A stretch of DNA of 64,000 nt from Streptomyces sp. A1277. Lineage in GTDB: Bacteria; Actinomycetota; Actinomycetes; Streptomycetales; Streptomycetaceae. Below, piece after piece: positions 32,190 to 41,108 of this stretch (position 1 is its first letter; each line of letters opens with the position of its first letter). Position numbers and translations under genes: made by a program. Below the pieces are notes generated by a model. It was not told where the DNA came from, searched no databases, and was given only the letters and a program-made list of their open reading frames with translations. The stretch spans positions 152,956-216,955 of the forward strand of contig NZ_SSBI01000004.1 of the NCBI RefSeq assembly GCF_004795015.1, given 5' to 3'.

Positions 32190-32837
32190 ATGGTCGAACA
32201 CGATGCCCTCCGTACCACCCGCGACGCCTACGACGACGCCGCGGTCCAGTACGCCCAGCTGTTCACCGACTCGCTCCGCGACAGCCCGCTGGACCGCGCG
32301 ATGCTGGGCGCCTTCGCCGAGCACGTCGGCGCGGCCGGCGGCGGCCGGGTCGCGGACCTCGGCTGCGGGCCCGGCCATGTCACGGCCCACCTGGCGGGGC
32401 TCGGCCTGGAGGCGTTCGGCGTGGACGCCTCGCCCGCGATGATCGAACTGGCGCGCAAGGCGTGGCCGGAGCTGCGGTTCGACGTGGGGGTCATGGCCGC
32501 GCTGGACATCGCCGACGGGGCGCTGGGCGGTGTGCTCTCGCGGTGGTCGGTCATCCATACCCCGCCGCCCGGACTCCCGGCCGTTCTCGGCGAGTTCCAG
32601 AGAGTCCTGGCCCCCGGCGGCCACCTCCTGATCGGCTTCTCCGCGACCGACGGGCCGGACCACCCCACGCAGTCCTTCGACCACGCCGTCGCGCTCGCCC
32701 ACCGGTGGTCGCCCGATCATCTCGCGGGGCTGCTACGCGCACACGGGCTGAGCGAGGTGGCCCGGATGGTCCGCGAACCCCGGCCCGAGGACCGGCGCCA
32801 GTTCCAGGAAGTGCACCTGCTCGCCCGCAAGGACTAG
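32190..32837 (+). CDS. SAM-dependent class I methyltransferase
   Basis: 215 residues; ATG 32190 preferred over an in-frame ATG 24 bases upstream because typical proteins begin close to the DALRTTRDAYDD segment. SAM-binding motif I is VADLGCGPGHVTAHLAGLG near residue 51, motif II is FGVDASPAMIELARKAWP near 72, and post-motifs SRWSVIHTP and LAPGGHLLIGFSA follow. Methyltransf_11/25 type. Substrate cannot be deduced. Confidence 0.85.
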   Translation: MVEHDALRTTRDAYDDAAVQYAQLFTDSLRDSPLDRAMLGAFAEHVGAAGGGRVADLGCGPGHVTAHLAGLGLEAFGVDASPAMIELARKAWPELRFDVGVMAALDIADGALGGVLSRWSVIHTPPPGLPAVLGEFQRVLAPGGHLLIGFSATDGPDHPTQSFDHAVALAHRWSPDHLAGLLRAHGLSEVARMVREPRPEDRRQFQEVHLLARKD

Positions 32838-32879
32838 CCCCCGCGCCTCTCCTCGCGAGGGGCGCCTGCGGCCTCAGGA

Positions 32880-32894
32880 ATACCCCGGGGGGTA
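32880..32894. promoter_or_regulatory. CstR/CsoR-type operator, site 1
   Basis: ATACCCCGGGGGGTA has the ATACCCC-GGGGTA inverted repeat bound by CsoR/CstR-family repressors. It is the outer of two sites upstream of the persulfide dioxygenase gene, about 80-90 bp before its start. Confidence 0.7.
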
Positions 32895-32910
32895 CCCTGT
32901 TACAGTGAAA

Positions 32911-32928
32911 TATACCCCCGGGGGTAAA
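32911..32928. promoter_or_regulatory. CstR/CsoR-type operator, site 2
   Basis: TATACCCCCGGGGGTAAA contains the perfect palindrome TACCCCCGGGGGTA at 32913-32926, 43 bp before the persulfide dioxygenase start. It matches the site in front of the cstR-like gene at 35489, so both are probably bound by the same repressor. Confidence 0.78.
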
Positions 32929-32970
32929 TCCCGGGCAGGAGTGCGCAGAGAGCGATGGAGGGAGTCGACC

Positions 32971-34410
32971 GTGTTCTTCGTGGACACCCTGGAGACCGAG
33001 GGCCTGGGCAATCGCAGCTACCTCGCCGGCGGGAGCGCGACGGCCGTCGTCGTCGATCCCCCGCGCGACGTGGAACGGATCGTCGCCGCGGCGGCCGCCC
33101 GGGGCGTGCGGATCGGGCACGTGGTGGAGACCCATGTACACAACGACTACGTCACCGGCGGCCTCGAACTGGCCCGGCTGACCGGGGCCCGGTACCTGGT
33201 GCCCGCCGCGGCCCGGGTCTCCTTCGCGCGGGTGCCCGTCGCGGACGGGGACCGGATCACCGTCGACGCCGGGCTGAGCCTGCGGGCGCTGGCCACCCCC
33301 GGGCACACCCCGCACCACACCTCCTACGTGCTGGCCGAGGACGGGCGCGAGGTCGCCGCGTTCACCGGCGGCTCGCTGCTCATCGGTACGGTCGGGCGCC
33401 CCGACCTGGTCGAGCCGAGGCTGACCGAGCGACTGGCCCGGGCCCAGCACGCCTCCGCCCACCGGCTGGCCGCCGAACTCCCCGACGACGTCCGGGTGCT
33501 CCCCACCCACGGCTTCGGGAGCTTCTGCTCCTCCGCGCAGACCGAGGGCGACGCCACCACCATCGGCGAGGAGCGGACCGGCAACGACGCCCTGACCCAG
33601 GACGCCGACACCTTCGTCGCGCGGATGCTCGCCGGTCTTGAGGACGTGCCCGCGTACTACGCGCACATGGCCCCGCTCAACGCGGGCGGGCCGCCGCCGG
33701 TGGACCTGACGCCGCCGGAGGCCGCCGACGCGGAGGAGATCGCGCAGCGCCTGGCCGCCGGCGAGTGGGTGGTGGACCTGCGCAACCGTACCGCGTTCGC
33801 CCGGGGGCATGTGGCCGGGACGTTCAACTTCGAGGGCGAGGGCAAGCTCGCCACGTATCTGGCCTGGCTGATCCCCTGGGGCAAGCCGCTGACCCTGCTC
33901 GCCGCGTCCGCCGAACAGCTCGCGGACGCGCAGCGGGAGCTGGTCCGGGTCGGCATCGACCGCCCGGCCGCCGCCGCCACCGGTGCGCCGGACTCCTGGC
34001 TGCGGGCGGGCGACGAGCTGCGGTCCTTCCCGCGTACCGACTTCGCCGCCCTGAAGCGGGCCCGCGAGCGCGGCGAGGACGTCGTGGTGCTGGACGTGCG
34101 CCGCGACTCCGAGCGCGCCGGCGGGTACGTACGGGACTCCGTGCACATACCCGTGCACGAACTGCACGAGCGCTCCGGCGAGGTGCCGGACGGTGTGGTG
34201 TGGGTGCACTGTGCCGGCGGGATGCGGGCGGCGATCGCCGCGTCCCTGCTCGACGCGGAGGGCCGGCGGGTCGTCGCCGTCGACGACGGCTTCGAGGCCG
34301 CCCGGCACGCGGGCCTGACCGTGACCGGAGGCGACGCGGACGACCGCCCCGGTACCGGCGGCGGCAGGGGCGGCGGCTCCGGTACCGGCAGGGGCGGTCC
34401 GGCGGCGTGA
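32971..34410 (+). CDS. Persulfide dioxygenase-rhodanese fusion (CstB/BlhA-like MBL-fold protein)
   Basis: 479 residues from GTG 32971, with GGAGGGAG upstream. Residues 1-215 are an ETHE1-like metallo-beta-lactamase domain: GLGNRSYLAGG, VVETHVHNDYVTGG near 51 (H-x-H-x-D metal site), LATPGHTPHHTSY near 109 and FTGGSLLIGTVGRPDLV near 130. Two rhodanese domains follow. The first (about 255-345, VVDLRNRTAFARGHVAGTFN) lacks a catalytic Cys. The second (about 365-460) has VWVHCAGGMRAAIAAS with the active-site Cys. Such proteins oxidise glutathione/low-molecular-weight thiol persulfides and transfer sulfane sulfur. Upstream CstR operators and a downstream TauE/SafE exporter support a persulfide detoxification unit. 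Confidence 0.88.
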   Translation: MFFVDTLETEGLGNRSYLAGGSATAVVVDPPRDVERIVAAAAARGVRIGHVVETHVHNDYVTGGLELARLTGARYLVPAAARVSFARVPVADGDRITVDAGLSLRALATPGHTPHHTSYVLAEDGREVAAFTGGSLLIGTVGRPDLVEPRLTERLARAQHASAHRLAAELPDDVRVLPTHGFGSFCSSAQTEGDATTIGEERTGNDALTQDADTFVARMLAGLEDVPAYYAHMAPLNAGGPPPVDLTPPEAADAEEIAQRLAAGEWVVDLRNRTAFARGHVAGTFNFEGEGKLATYLAWLIPWGKPLTLLAASAEQLADAQRELVRVGIDRPAAAATGAPDSWLRAGDELRSFPRTDFAALKRARERGEDVVVLDVRRDSERAGGYVRDSVHIPVHELHERSGEVPDGVVWVHCAGGMRAAIAASLLDAEGRRVVAVDDGFEAARHAGLTVTGGDADDRPGTGGGRGGGSGTGRGGPAA

Positions 34411-35150
34411 GCGTGCTGATCCTGGCCCTGGCCTGCGGGGCAGTGGTCGGCCTGGCACTCGGCGCGCTGGGCGGGGGCGGCAGCGTCCTGGCCATCCCGG
34501 CCCTCATCTACCTGCTCGGCCTCACCCCGGCCGCCGCGACCACCGCGAGCCTGTTCATCGTCACCGTCACCTCCGCGACCGCCCTGTACGCCCACGCCCG
34601 CGCCGGACACGTCCGCTGGAAGGCCGGGGCGGCGTTCGCGGCGGCGGGCATCGTCCCGGCCGCGGTGGCCGGCCTGGCCGCCACCCGGCTCCCGGACGCG
34701 GTGCTCACGGCGGCCTTCGCGGCGGTCGCCGCGCTCGCCGCCGTGAAGATGCTGCGCCCGGCCCCCGAGCGGGAGCGGGGCGAGGTGCGGCCGTGGCGGG
34801 CCGGGGGAGCCGGGGCGGGGCTGGGTGCGGTGACCGGGCTGCTTGGGGTGGGCGGCGGATTCCTGGCCGTACCCGCGCTGGTGACCGCCCTGGCCTTCGA
34901 GATGCAGGCCGCCGTCGGCACCAGCCTGCTGGTCATCACGGTCAACTCGCTGACGTCCCTGGTCACCCGCTCCGGTGGTGCGGCGGGCATGGACTGGGCG
35001 GTGACGGCGCCGTTCGCCGGCGCCGCGATCCTCGGCGCATGGGACGGCAGACGGCTGGCGGAACGGGTCTCCGGACGCGGGCTGCAGAGGCTGTTCGCCC
35101 TCGTACTCCTCGCGGTCGCCGCCTTCATGCTCGGCGACGCGCTGATCTGA
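34407..35150 (+). CDS. TauE/SafE family membrane exporter
   Basis: 247 residues, GTG 34407 overlapping the upstream stop (GTGA). It is very hydrophobic with about seven or eight membrane segments and the two-repeat layout of TauE/SafE: ALGALGGGGSVLAIPALIYLLGL near residue 18 and again LGVGGGFLAVPALVTALAFEM near 146, each followed by ASLF/TSLLVI. These proteins export sulfite or sulfonates; here it likely removes sulfite made by the dioxygenase. Co-transcribed with the persulfide dioxygenase gene. Confidence 0.88.
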   Translation: MSVLILALACGAVVGLALGALGGGGSVLAIPALIYLLGLTPAAATTASLFIVTVTSATALYAHARAGHVRWKAGAAFAAAGIVPAAVAGLAATRLPDAVLTAAFAAVAALAAVKMLRPAPERERGEVRPWRAGGAGAGLGAVTGLLGVGGGFLAVPALVTALAFEMQAAVGTSLLVITVNSLTSLVTRSGGAAGMDWAVTAPFAGAAILGAWDGRRLAERVSGRGLQRLFALVLLAVAAFMLGDALI

Positions 35151-35194
35151 CTGCGGCGTTCAGCCGAAGAGACGTCCTGATCCGACCGGGGCGG

Positions 35195-35504
<310 letters not shown>

Positions 35505-35679
35505 ATCCTACCGCGTTCGAGGCCCTAAGAGTCTGACATCCGGCGCGCCCCCGTACGGCGTACCCCCGCTTGTGAGGCGTTGGGCGCCGGGTGAGGGTGG
35601 TGGCCGATGGCGTGGTTTCGCCGTCGTCACCCCTGACGGCCGGTCCTGACCAACCCGACCGACGAGAGCTGGAGGACCG

Positions 35680-36135
35680 ATGGCTGTACGGCACCGCCTG
35701 ATCGAACGCACCGTGGAGGACGTCTGGAAGGTCCTCGCGGACGACAGGCTCTACAGCGACTGGGTGGTGGGGACCTCGGACTCGCGTCCCCGGCACGGCA
35801 CCTGGCCGGAGGTCGGCTCCAGCCTCACGTACACCGTCGGGCTGGGGCGGTGGTCCGTGCAGGGGACCACCTACGTCCGGCGGTGCGAGCCCCCGCACGT
35901 GCTGGAACTGGAGGCCGACAGCGGCTGGATCGGCACCGCCCGGATCGCCCTGGAGGTACGCCAGTGGGGCGAGAGCGCCCTGGTCACCCTGGACGAGCAC
36001 CCCCTGCGCGGCCCGGCCGGGAAGTTTCACAACGGCGCCGTGGACGCGCTGATCCAGCTGCGCCACCGCAGCGTGCTCGCCCGGCTGGCCAAGACCGTCG
36101 AGGCGTCCCCGAAGGGCACGCGCCAGGCGGTCTGA
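35680..36135 (+). CDS. SRPBCC family protein
   Basis: 151 residues from ATG 35680 with GGAGGAC upstream. It follows the polyketide cyclase2/SRPBCC pattern: N-terminal strand and helix RLIERTVEDVWKVLADDRLYSDWVVG, then YTVGLGRWSVQGTTYVRRCEPPHVLELEAD, and a C-terminal helix DALIQLRHRSVLARLAKTVEA. It forms a hydrophobic-cavity fold that binds or modifies lipophilic ligands. The gene sits 42 bp upstream of a CrtI-like oxidoreductase with the same orientation, so joint expression is likely. Ligand unknown. Confidence 0.82.
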   Translation: MAVRHRLIERTVEDVWKVLADDRLYSDWVVGTSDSRPRHGTWPEVGSSLTYTVGLGRWSVQGTTYVRRCEPPHVLELEADSGWIGTARIALEVRQWGESALVTLDEHPLRGPAGKFHNGAVDALIQLRHRSVLARLAKTVEASPKGTRQAV

Positions 36136-36177
36136 CCGAGCCGGTCACCCTTCGGCTGCGAAGAGATGGAGGCATCG

Positions 36178-37770
36178 ATGCCGGACGCGGTGGTCATCGG
36201 CGCGGGACCCAACGGTCTCGTCGCGGCGAACCTCCTGGCCGCGGCGGGGTGGAGCGTGGAGGTGCTGGAGGCGCAGCCGGAGCCCGGCGGCGCGGTCCGC
36301 AGCGACCGCGGCGTGCACCCCGACTACGTCAACGACCTGTTCAGCTCCTTCTACCCGCTCGCGGCGGCCTCCCCGGTCCTCGGCGGCCTCGGCCTCCAGG
36401 CGGAGGGGCTGCGCTGGTCGCGTGCCCCCCGCGTCCTGGCGCACCCGCTGCCGGACGGCCGGTGCGCGGTCCTCGAAGGGCGTGCGCACGACACGGCGGC
36501 CGGGCTCGACGCGTTCGCCGAGGGCGACGGGGCGGCCTGGCTGGAGCTGTGCGCCACCTGGGACCGGGTGCGGCGCGACCTGCTGGGCGCGCTGTTCACC
36601 CCGTTCCCGCCGGTACGCTCCGCCGCCCGCCTCGCCGCCCGGCTCCGGGCGGCCGACGGCCTCCGGCTGGCGCGGACCCTGCTGCTGCCCGTGCGCCGCC
36701 TCGGCGAGGAGCGGTTCGGCGGCGAGGCGGCCAGGCTCCTGCTCGCGGGCAGCGCGCTGCACGCCGACCTCGGCCCCGAAGCGGCGGGCAGCGGCGGCTT
36801 CGGCTGGCTGATGTCCATGCTCGGCCAGACCTACGGGTTCCCGGTGCCGGTCGGCGGCGCGGGAGCCCTCACCTCGGCACTGGTGCGGCGGCTGGAGCGG
36901 CACGGCGGCGTCGTCCGCTGCGGTGAGCGCGTGACCGAGATCGTCGTACGCGGCGGACGCGCCGTCGGCGTACGCACCGCGAAGGGCGAGGCCGTCCCCG
37001 CGTCCCGTGCCGTGCTCGCCGATGTGTCGGCGCCGGCGCTCTACGGCGGGCTGGTCGACGCCCGGCACCTGCCCGGCCGGCTCCTGGACGACCTGCGCCG
37101 GTTCCAGTGGGACTTCGCGACGTTCAAGGTCGACTGGGCGCTGAACGGCCCGGTGCCGTGGACCGCGCGGGCGGCGACCACGGCGGGCACCGTGCACCTG
37201 GCCGAGGGCGTGGACGGCCTCACCCGGTTCGCGGCGCAGATCGCCACGGGCCGGGTGCCCGACCGCCCGTTCCTCCTCTTCGGCCAGATGACCACCGCCG
37301 ACGCCACCCGCTCACCGGCCGGCACCGAGGCCGCGTGGGCGTACACGCACGTCCCGCACCGCATCAAGGGCGACGCGGGGGAGGACGGCCTGACCGGGCG
37401 CTGGGACCGGAGCGAGCAGGAAGCCATGGCCGACCGCATGGAGCGGGAGGTCGAGCGCTGGGCGCCGGGCTTCCGCTCCCGCATCACCGCCCGTCGCGTC
37501 CTGGCCCCGCCCATCATCGAATCCATGGACGCCAACCTGCCCGGCGGTGCGATCAACGGCGGCACCGCGGCCGCGCATCAGCAACTGCTGTTCCGCCCGA
37601 CCCCGGGCACCGGCAGGCCCGAGACCCCGGTGAAGGGCCTGTACCTCGCCTCCGCCTCCGCGCACCCGGGCGGCGGGGTGCACGGCGCCCCCGGCGCCAA
37701 CGCGGCTCGTGCCGCGCTGCGGCGCACCCTGCGCCCGGTGCCCCGGGCCTCGCGCGGCCGGAAGCCCTGA
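36178..37770 (+). CDS. Phytoene-desaturase-like FAD-dependent oxidoreductase
   Basis: 530 residues. ATG 36178 has GGAGG at a suitable distance, unlike the ATG 12 bases before it. N-terminal dinucleotide fold DAVVIGAGPNGLVAANLLAAAGW, then VLEAQPEPGGAVRS, typical for the CrtI/amine oxidase group; the FAD C-terminal motif is KGLYLASASAHPGGGVHGAPGANAAR near residue 485. A substrate domain spans about 100-420. Without phytoene synthase nearby, carotenoid work is unlikely; members of this group with SRPBCC and SDR neighbours remain uncharacterised as far as I know. Confidence 0.85.
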   Translation: MPDAVVIGAGPNGLVAANLLAAAGWSVEVLEAQPEPGGAVRSDRGVHPDYVNDLFSSFYPLAAASPVLGGLGLQAEGLRWSRAPRVLAHPLPDGRCAVLEGRAHDTAAGLDAFAEGDGAAWLELCATWDRVRRDLLGALFTPFPPVRSAARLAARLRAADGLRLARTLLLPVRRLGEERFGGEAARLLLAGSALHADLGPEAAGSGGFGWLMSMLGQTYGFPVPVGGAGALTSALVRRLERHGGVVRCGERVTEIVVRGGRAVGVRTAKGEAVPASRAVLADVSAPALYGGLVDARHLPGRLLDDLRRFQWDFATFKVDWALNGPVPWTARAATTAGTVHLAEGVDGLTRFAAQIATGRVPDRPFLLFGQMTTADATRSPAGTEAAWAYTHVPHRIKGDAGEDGLTGRWDRSEQEAMADRMEREVERWAPGFRSRITARRVLAPPIIESMDANLPGGAINGGTAAAHQQLLFRPTPGTGRPETPVKGLYLASASAHPGGGVHGAPGANAARAALRRTLRPVPRASRGRKP

Positions 37771-37795
37771 GGCACCGCCCCCGCCGGCGCGCCGG

Positions 37796-38656
37796 TCAGT
37801 TCTTCTCCGCGGCCCGGCCGCCCGCGCCGAGCAGGCCCGTGGCCGTGAACTGCGAGCGGGTCAGCTCCTTGCGGGTCGCCAGGGCGACCACCCCCGGCAG
37901 CGCGGCCCGTACCGCCTGTACGCCGTGCAGCCACCCCGGGACGTACACCGACGGGGCACGCCGCTCGATCGCGGCCACCAGGCGCCGGGCCACATGCGGC
38001 GCGGGGTAGGTCTTGCGGGCGGGCGGCGGCATGTGGGCCCGCAGCTCGCGGAGCACGGGGTGCTGGTCGGCGTCGCGGATCATGTCGGTGTCGATCCAGT
38101 TCAGGTACCCGATGCCCACGCTGACTCCGCGCGGGGCGAGCTCGGCCCGCAGGGAGTGGGCAAGGGACTCCACGCCCGCCTTGGAGGCGCAGTACGCGCT
38201 CATCATCGGCGCGGCGCCGATGGAGGCCAGCGAGGCGACCTGGAGGTAATGGCCGCGGGTCTCCAGCAGCTGCGGCAGGAACACCCGCGCGGTGACCGCG
38301 CTGCCGACGAGATTGACCTCGATCACGCGCCGCCAGCTCGCCGGATCGGAGTCCGTGAACGGGCCGCCCTCGGCGACGCCCGCGTTGGCGACGACGACCG
38401 ACACCGGGCCGAGACGGCGGCGTACCTCCTCGGCGGCGCGGGCCATCGCCCCGTCGTCGGTGACATCGACGTGCCAGTGCCCGGACGGCGCGGGGAGCGT
38501 GGCGGCCACCCGGGCGAGCGCGTCCTCCTCCAGACCGAGCAGGGCCACGCGCATGCCCCGGGCGGCCAGCTCCCGGGCCACGGCCTTTCCGAGGCCGCGC
38601 GCCCCGCCCGTCACCACGGCCGTCCGGCCGTTCAGCAGGTGCTTGCGGTCAGTCAC
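37796..38656 (-). CDS. Short-chain dehydrogenase/reductase
   Basis: 286 residues from GTG 38656 (GGAG 7 bases upstream). Motifs: AVVTGGARGLGKAVARELA at residues 13-31, ANAGVAEGG near 89, VASLASIGAAPMMSAYCASKAG with Ser and YxxxK near 140-158, and a C-terminal stretch containing YVPGWLHGVQAVRAALPG that is characteristic of SDRs annotated as lipid or steroid dehydrogenase-like. It is convergent with the CrtI-like gene (26 bp apart). Substrate unknown. Confidence 0.86.
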   Translation of the reverse strand: MTDRKHLLNGRTAVVTGGARGLGKAVARELAARGMRVALLGLEEDALARVAATLPAPSGHWHVDVTDDGAMARAAEEVRRRLGPVSVVVANAGVAEGGPFTDSDPASWRRVIEVNLVGSAVTARVFLPQLLETRGHYLQVASLASIGAAPMMSAYCASKAGVESLAHSLRAELAPRGVSVGIGYLNWIDTDMIRDADQHPVLRELRAHMPPPARKTYPAPHVARRLVAAIERRAPSVYVPGWLHGVQAVRAALPGVVALATRKELTRSQFTATGLLGAGGRAAEKN

Positions 38657-38914
38657 GGGACTCCTTCGCGGGGCGGGAGGGCCAGGGGCGCCCTCGTAAC
38701 GGCCATGGTGACCCGCGGGTCGCGGATGTGCGCGGCGGGAGCCGCCGCCCGCCCGCCCCGCATGCGGCGGCGGACGCGGGGCACGAGGCCGGAGACCGTT
38801 CGTTCGAGTCGCGGCGGGCCGCGACCCCGTTCACTCTGAATGGGGTGAACCCGCGCCGGCGGCCGACGAGTACCCGCCTGCCCGCACGTGTTCGTACCCT
38901 CACGGAGGATTCGG

Positions 38915-39601
38915 ATGACGACAGCCGCCGCACCACCCGTCGACCTGGGGAGTCTGTGGACCCTCCCCGGGGTCTACGCGCCACAGGCCGACACCCACCT
39001 GCTGGCGCGGGCGCTCCAGGCCGAAGGACTCACCGCGGACATGGACGTCCTCGACATCTGCACGGGAAGCGGCGCCCTCGCCCTGCTGGCCGCGCGGAGC
39101 GGGGCCCGGGTCTCGGCCATCGACATCTCCCTGCGGGCCGTGATGACCGCCCGCCTGAACGCCGCCCGCGCCGGACACCGCGTCCGTATCCTGCGCGGCG
39201 ACCTCACCGGTCCCGTCGCCGCCCAGCACTTCGACGTGGTGATGAGCAACCCGCCCTACGTGCCGGCCCCCCACGCACGCCGCTCCCGCAGCCACGGCCC
39301 CCAGCGCGCCTGGGACGCCGGCCTCTGCGGCCGCGAGTCCCTGGACCGCATCTGCGCCCACGCCCCCGGCCTGCTCCGGCCGAACGGCGTGCTGCTCCTC
39401 GTCCACTCGGGTCTGTGCGGTGTCGAGGAGACGCTGGACCGGCTGACCGCGAGCGGCCTGCGCTGCGCGGTGACGAGCCGGGCCTTCGTACCGTTCGGGC
39501 CGGTCATGACCGAGCGGCTGCCCTGGCTTCGCGCCCAGGGCCTGATCGGGCCCGATGAGAACACTGAGGAACTGGTGGTCGTCCGTGCCCAACGAAGCTG
39601 A
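38915..39601 (+). CDS. HemK2/MTQ2-type protein methyltransferase
   Basis: 228 residues; ATG 38915 follows GGAGGAT. The class I fold motifs VLDICTGSGALALLAARSG near residue 50 and AIDISLRAVMTARLNA near 74 are followed by VVMSNPPYVPAP near 108, the NPPY tetrapeptide of N5-glutamine/adenine methyltransferases. HemK2/MTQ2 members methylate a glutamine or lysine in proteins. It overlaps the CDGSH gene by 17 bp. Confidence 0.84.
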   Translation: MTTAAAPPVDLGSLWTLPGVYAPQADTHLLARALQAEGLTADMDVLDICTGSGALALLAARSGARVSAIDISLRAVMTARLNAARAGHRVRILRGDLTGPVAAQHFDVVMSNPPYVPAPHARRSRSHGPQRAWDAGLCGRESLDRICAHAPGLLRPNGVLLLVHSGLCGVEETLDRLTASGLRCAVTSRAFVPFGPVMTERLPWLRAQGLIGPDENTEELVVVRAQRS

Positions 39602-39809
39602 CCGCCCCCGTCGCCTGACCGTCGAGCGCAACGGCCCGGTGCTCGTCGAGGGCCCGGTGGAGATCGTCCAGGAGGACGGCACGATCGCCGCGTCCGACCG
39701 CTTCGTCGTCGCCGTCTGCACCTGCCGCCGCAGCCGGATGTACCCCTGGTGCGACACCAGCCACCGGCGCCACACGAAGCCCCCGGGCGCCGGCCGGGGC
39801 GACGGCTGA
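39585..39809 (+). CDS. CDGSH-type iron-sulfur protein
   Basis: 74 residues from GTG 39585, within the last codons of the methyltransferase gene. The CDGSH-type 2Fe-2S motif is CTCRRSRMYPWCDTSHRRH near residue 43: C-x-C-x9-C-D-x2-H, the classical three-Cys one-His set. A single domain is present. These proteins are redox-active electron carriers. A conserved pairing with HemK2-type methyltransferases is seen in many actinobacteria. Confidence 0.9.
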   Translation: MPNEADRPRRLTVERNGPVLVEGPVEIVQEDGTIAASDRFVVAVCTCRRSRMYPWCDTSHRRHTKPPGAGRGDG

Positions 39810-39824
39810 GCGGCACCGGCACGT

Positions 39825-39859
39825 GCGACGGCCCGCACCACCCCCGTGCGGGCCGTCGC
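39825..39859. terminator. Bidirectional terminator hairpin
   Basis: GCGACGGCCCGCAC (39825-39838) and GTGCGGGCCGTCGC (39846-39859) form a perfect 14-bp stem with a 7-nt loop between the convergent CDGSH and P450 genes. Confidence 0.75.
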
Positions 39860-39868
39860 CGGTAGTCC

Positions 39869-41098
39869 TCAGCGAGCAGGGCGGAGGCGGACCGGGAGAG
39901 TCTGGTGGCCGTTGCTGATCAGGGAGGGCAGGGGGAGCAGGTCGGCGGCGGGGACGGCGAGTTCGATGTCGGGGAAGCGTGCGAAGAGCTGCTGGAGGGC
40001 GGTGGCGATCTCCAGGCGGGCGAGCGGGGCGCCGAGGCAGAAGTGCACGCCGTGGCCGAAGGCCAGGTGGTCCTTGGCGGGGCGGGTGAGGTCGAAGTCG
40101 TCGGCGGTGGGGCCGTGCCAGTCGGGGTGGCGGTTGGCGGCGGCGTACGAGGCGAGGATCGCCTCGCCCTCGGCGATCGTCTGTCCGTCCGGCAGGGGTA
40201 TGTCGGAGAGTGCGTAGCGCAGGGGGATGTGCTTGACGGCGGGCTCGTGGCGCAGGGTCTCCTCGACCACGTCGTTCCAGTCGGCGCGGCCGGCGCGCAG
40301 GTGGGCGAGCTGCTCGGGGCGGGTCAGCAGGGCGGTGATGGCCTGGTCGATGACGTTGACGGTGGTGTCGTAACCGGCGGAGATCATCAGGAGCAGCGTG
40401 TCGCGCAGCTCTTCGTCGGTGAGGCTGCCGCCGTCGCCCTCCTCGTCGCGGGTGGCGAGCAGCAGGGAGGTCATGTCGTCGCCGGGCTGGGCGCGCTTGG
40501 AGGCGATGAGCTGGTTGAGTGCCTCGTACAGACCGGCCGTGTTGGCGGTGGCCTGCTCGACGGTGAGGGTGGTGTCGAACACGCCGTCGACCACGGAACG
40601 GAAGCCGTCGAGCTGATCGTCGGGGACGCCCATGAGGCGGCCGATCACCGCTATCGGCAGCGGGTAGGCGAGGTGCGTGCGCAGGTCCACCGGCTCCCCG
40701 GCCGGCTGCGAGTCGAGGCCGTCGAGGAGTTCGGAGACGACCTTCTCGACGGAGATGCGCAGGTCCTGGATGCGGCGGGCGCTGAACGCGGGGGCGACCA
40801 TCCGGCGCAGCCGCCGGTGGTCGCCGCCGTACGCGGTGAACATGTTGTTCACGGCGACCCACAGGGCGAGCGGCCAGGTGGCCACCGTCTCGGCGAAGGC
40901 AGGCCAGTGGGCGCGGGCGTCCTTGGAGACCTGCGAGCTGGTCAGGAGCTCCTTGAGGAGGGCCGGGTCCGTGATGGACCACGCGGTCACCCCGAGGACG
41001 TCCACGCGGGTGGCGGGGCCGCGCTCGCGCAGGGTCCGGTACTCCGCGTGGCGGTCGGCACCGGCGGGGTCGAGGACGAGGATCTGCTGCTCGGACAT
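39869..41098 (-). CDS. Cytochrome P450, second P450 of the conservon
   Basis: 409 residues from ATG 41098. Oxygen-binding I-helix MISAGYDTTVN near residue 238 (AGxxT motif), ExxR as EETLRHEP near 280, and heme-binding FGHGVHFCLGAPLAR near 345 with the thiolate Cys. Full-length bacterial class I P450. It follows the other P450 by 10 bp as the last gene of the kinase-roadblock-DUF742-GTPase operon, the cvnE/F positions of conservons. Confidence 0.92.
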   Translation of the reverse strand: MSEQQILVLDPAGADRHAEYRTLRERGPATRVDVLGVTAWSITDPALLKELLTSSQVSKDARAHWPAFAETVATWPLALWVAVNNMFTAYGGDHRRLRRMVAPAFSARRIQDLRISVEKVVSELLDGLDSQPAGEPVDLRTHLAYPLPIAVIGRLMGVPDDQLDGFRSVVDGVFDTTLTVEQATANTAGLYEALNQLIASKRAQPGDDMTSLLLATRDEEGDGGSLTDEELRDTLLLMISAGYDTTVNVIDQAITALLTRPEQLAHLRAGRADWNDVVEETLRHEPAVKHIPLRYALSDIPLPDGQTIAEGEAILASYAAANRHPDWHGPTADDFDLTRPAKDHLAFGHGVHFCLGAPLARLEIATALQQLFARFPDIELAVPAADLLPLPSLISNGHQTLPVRLRPAR

Positions 41099-41108
41099 GT
41101 GGCTTCCT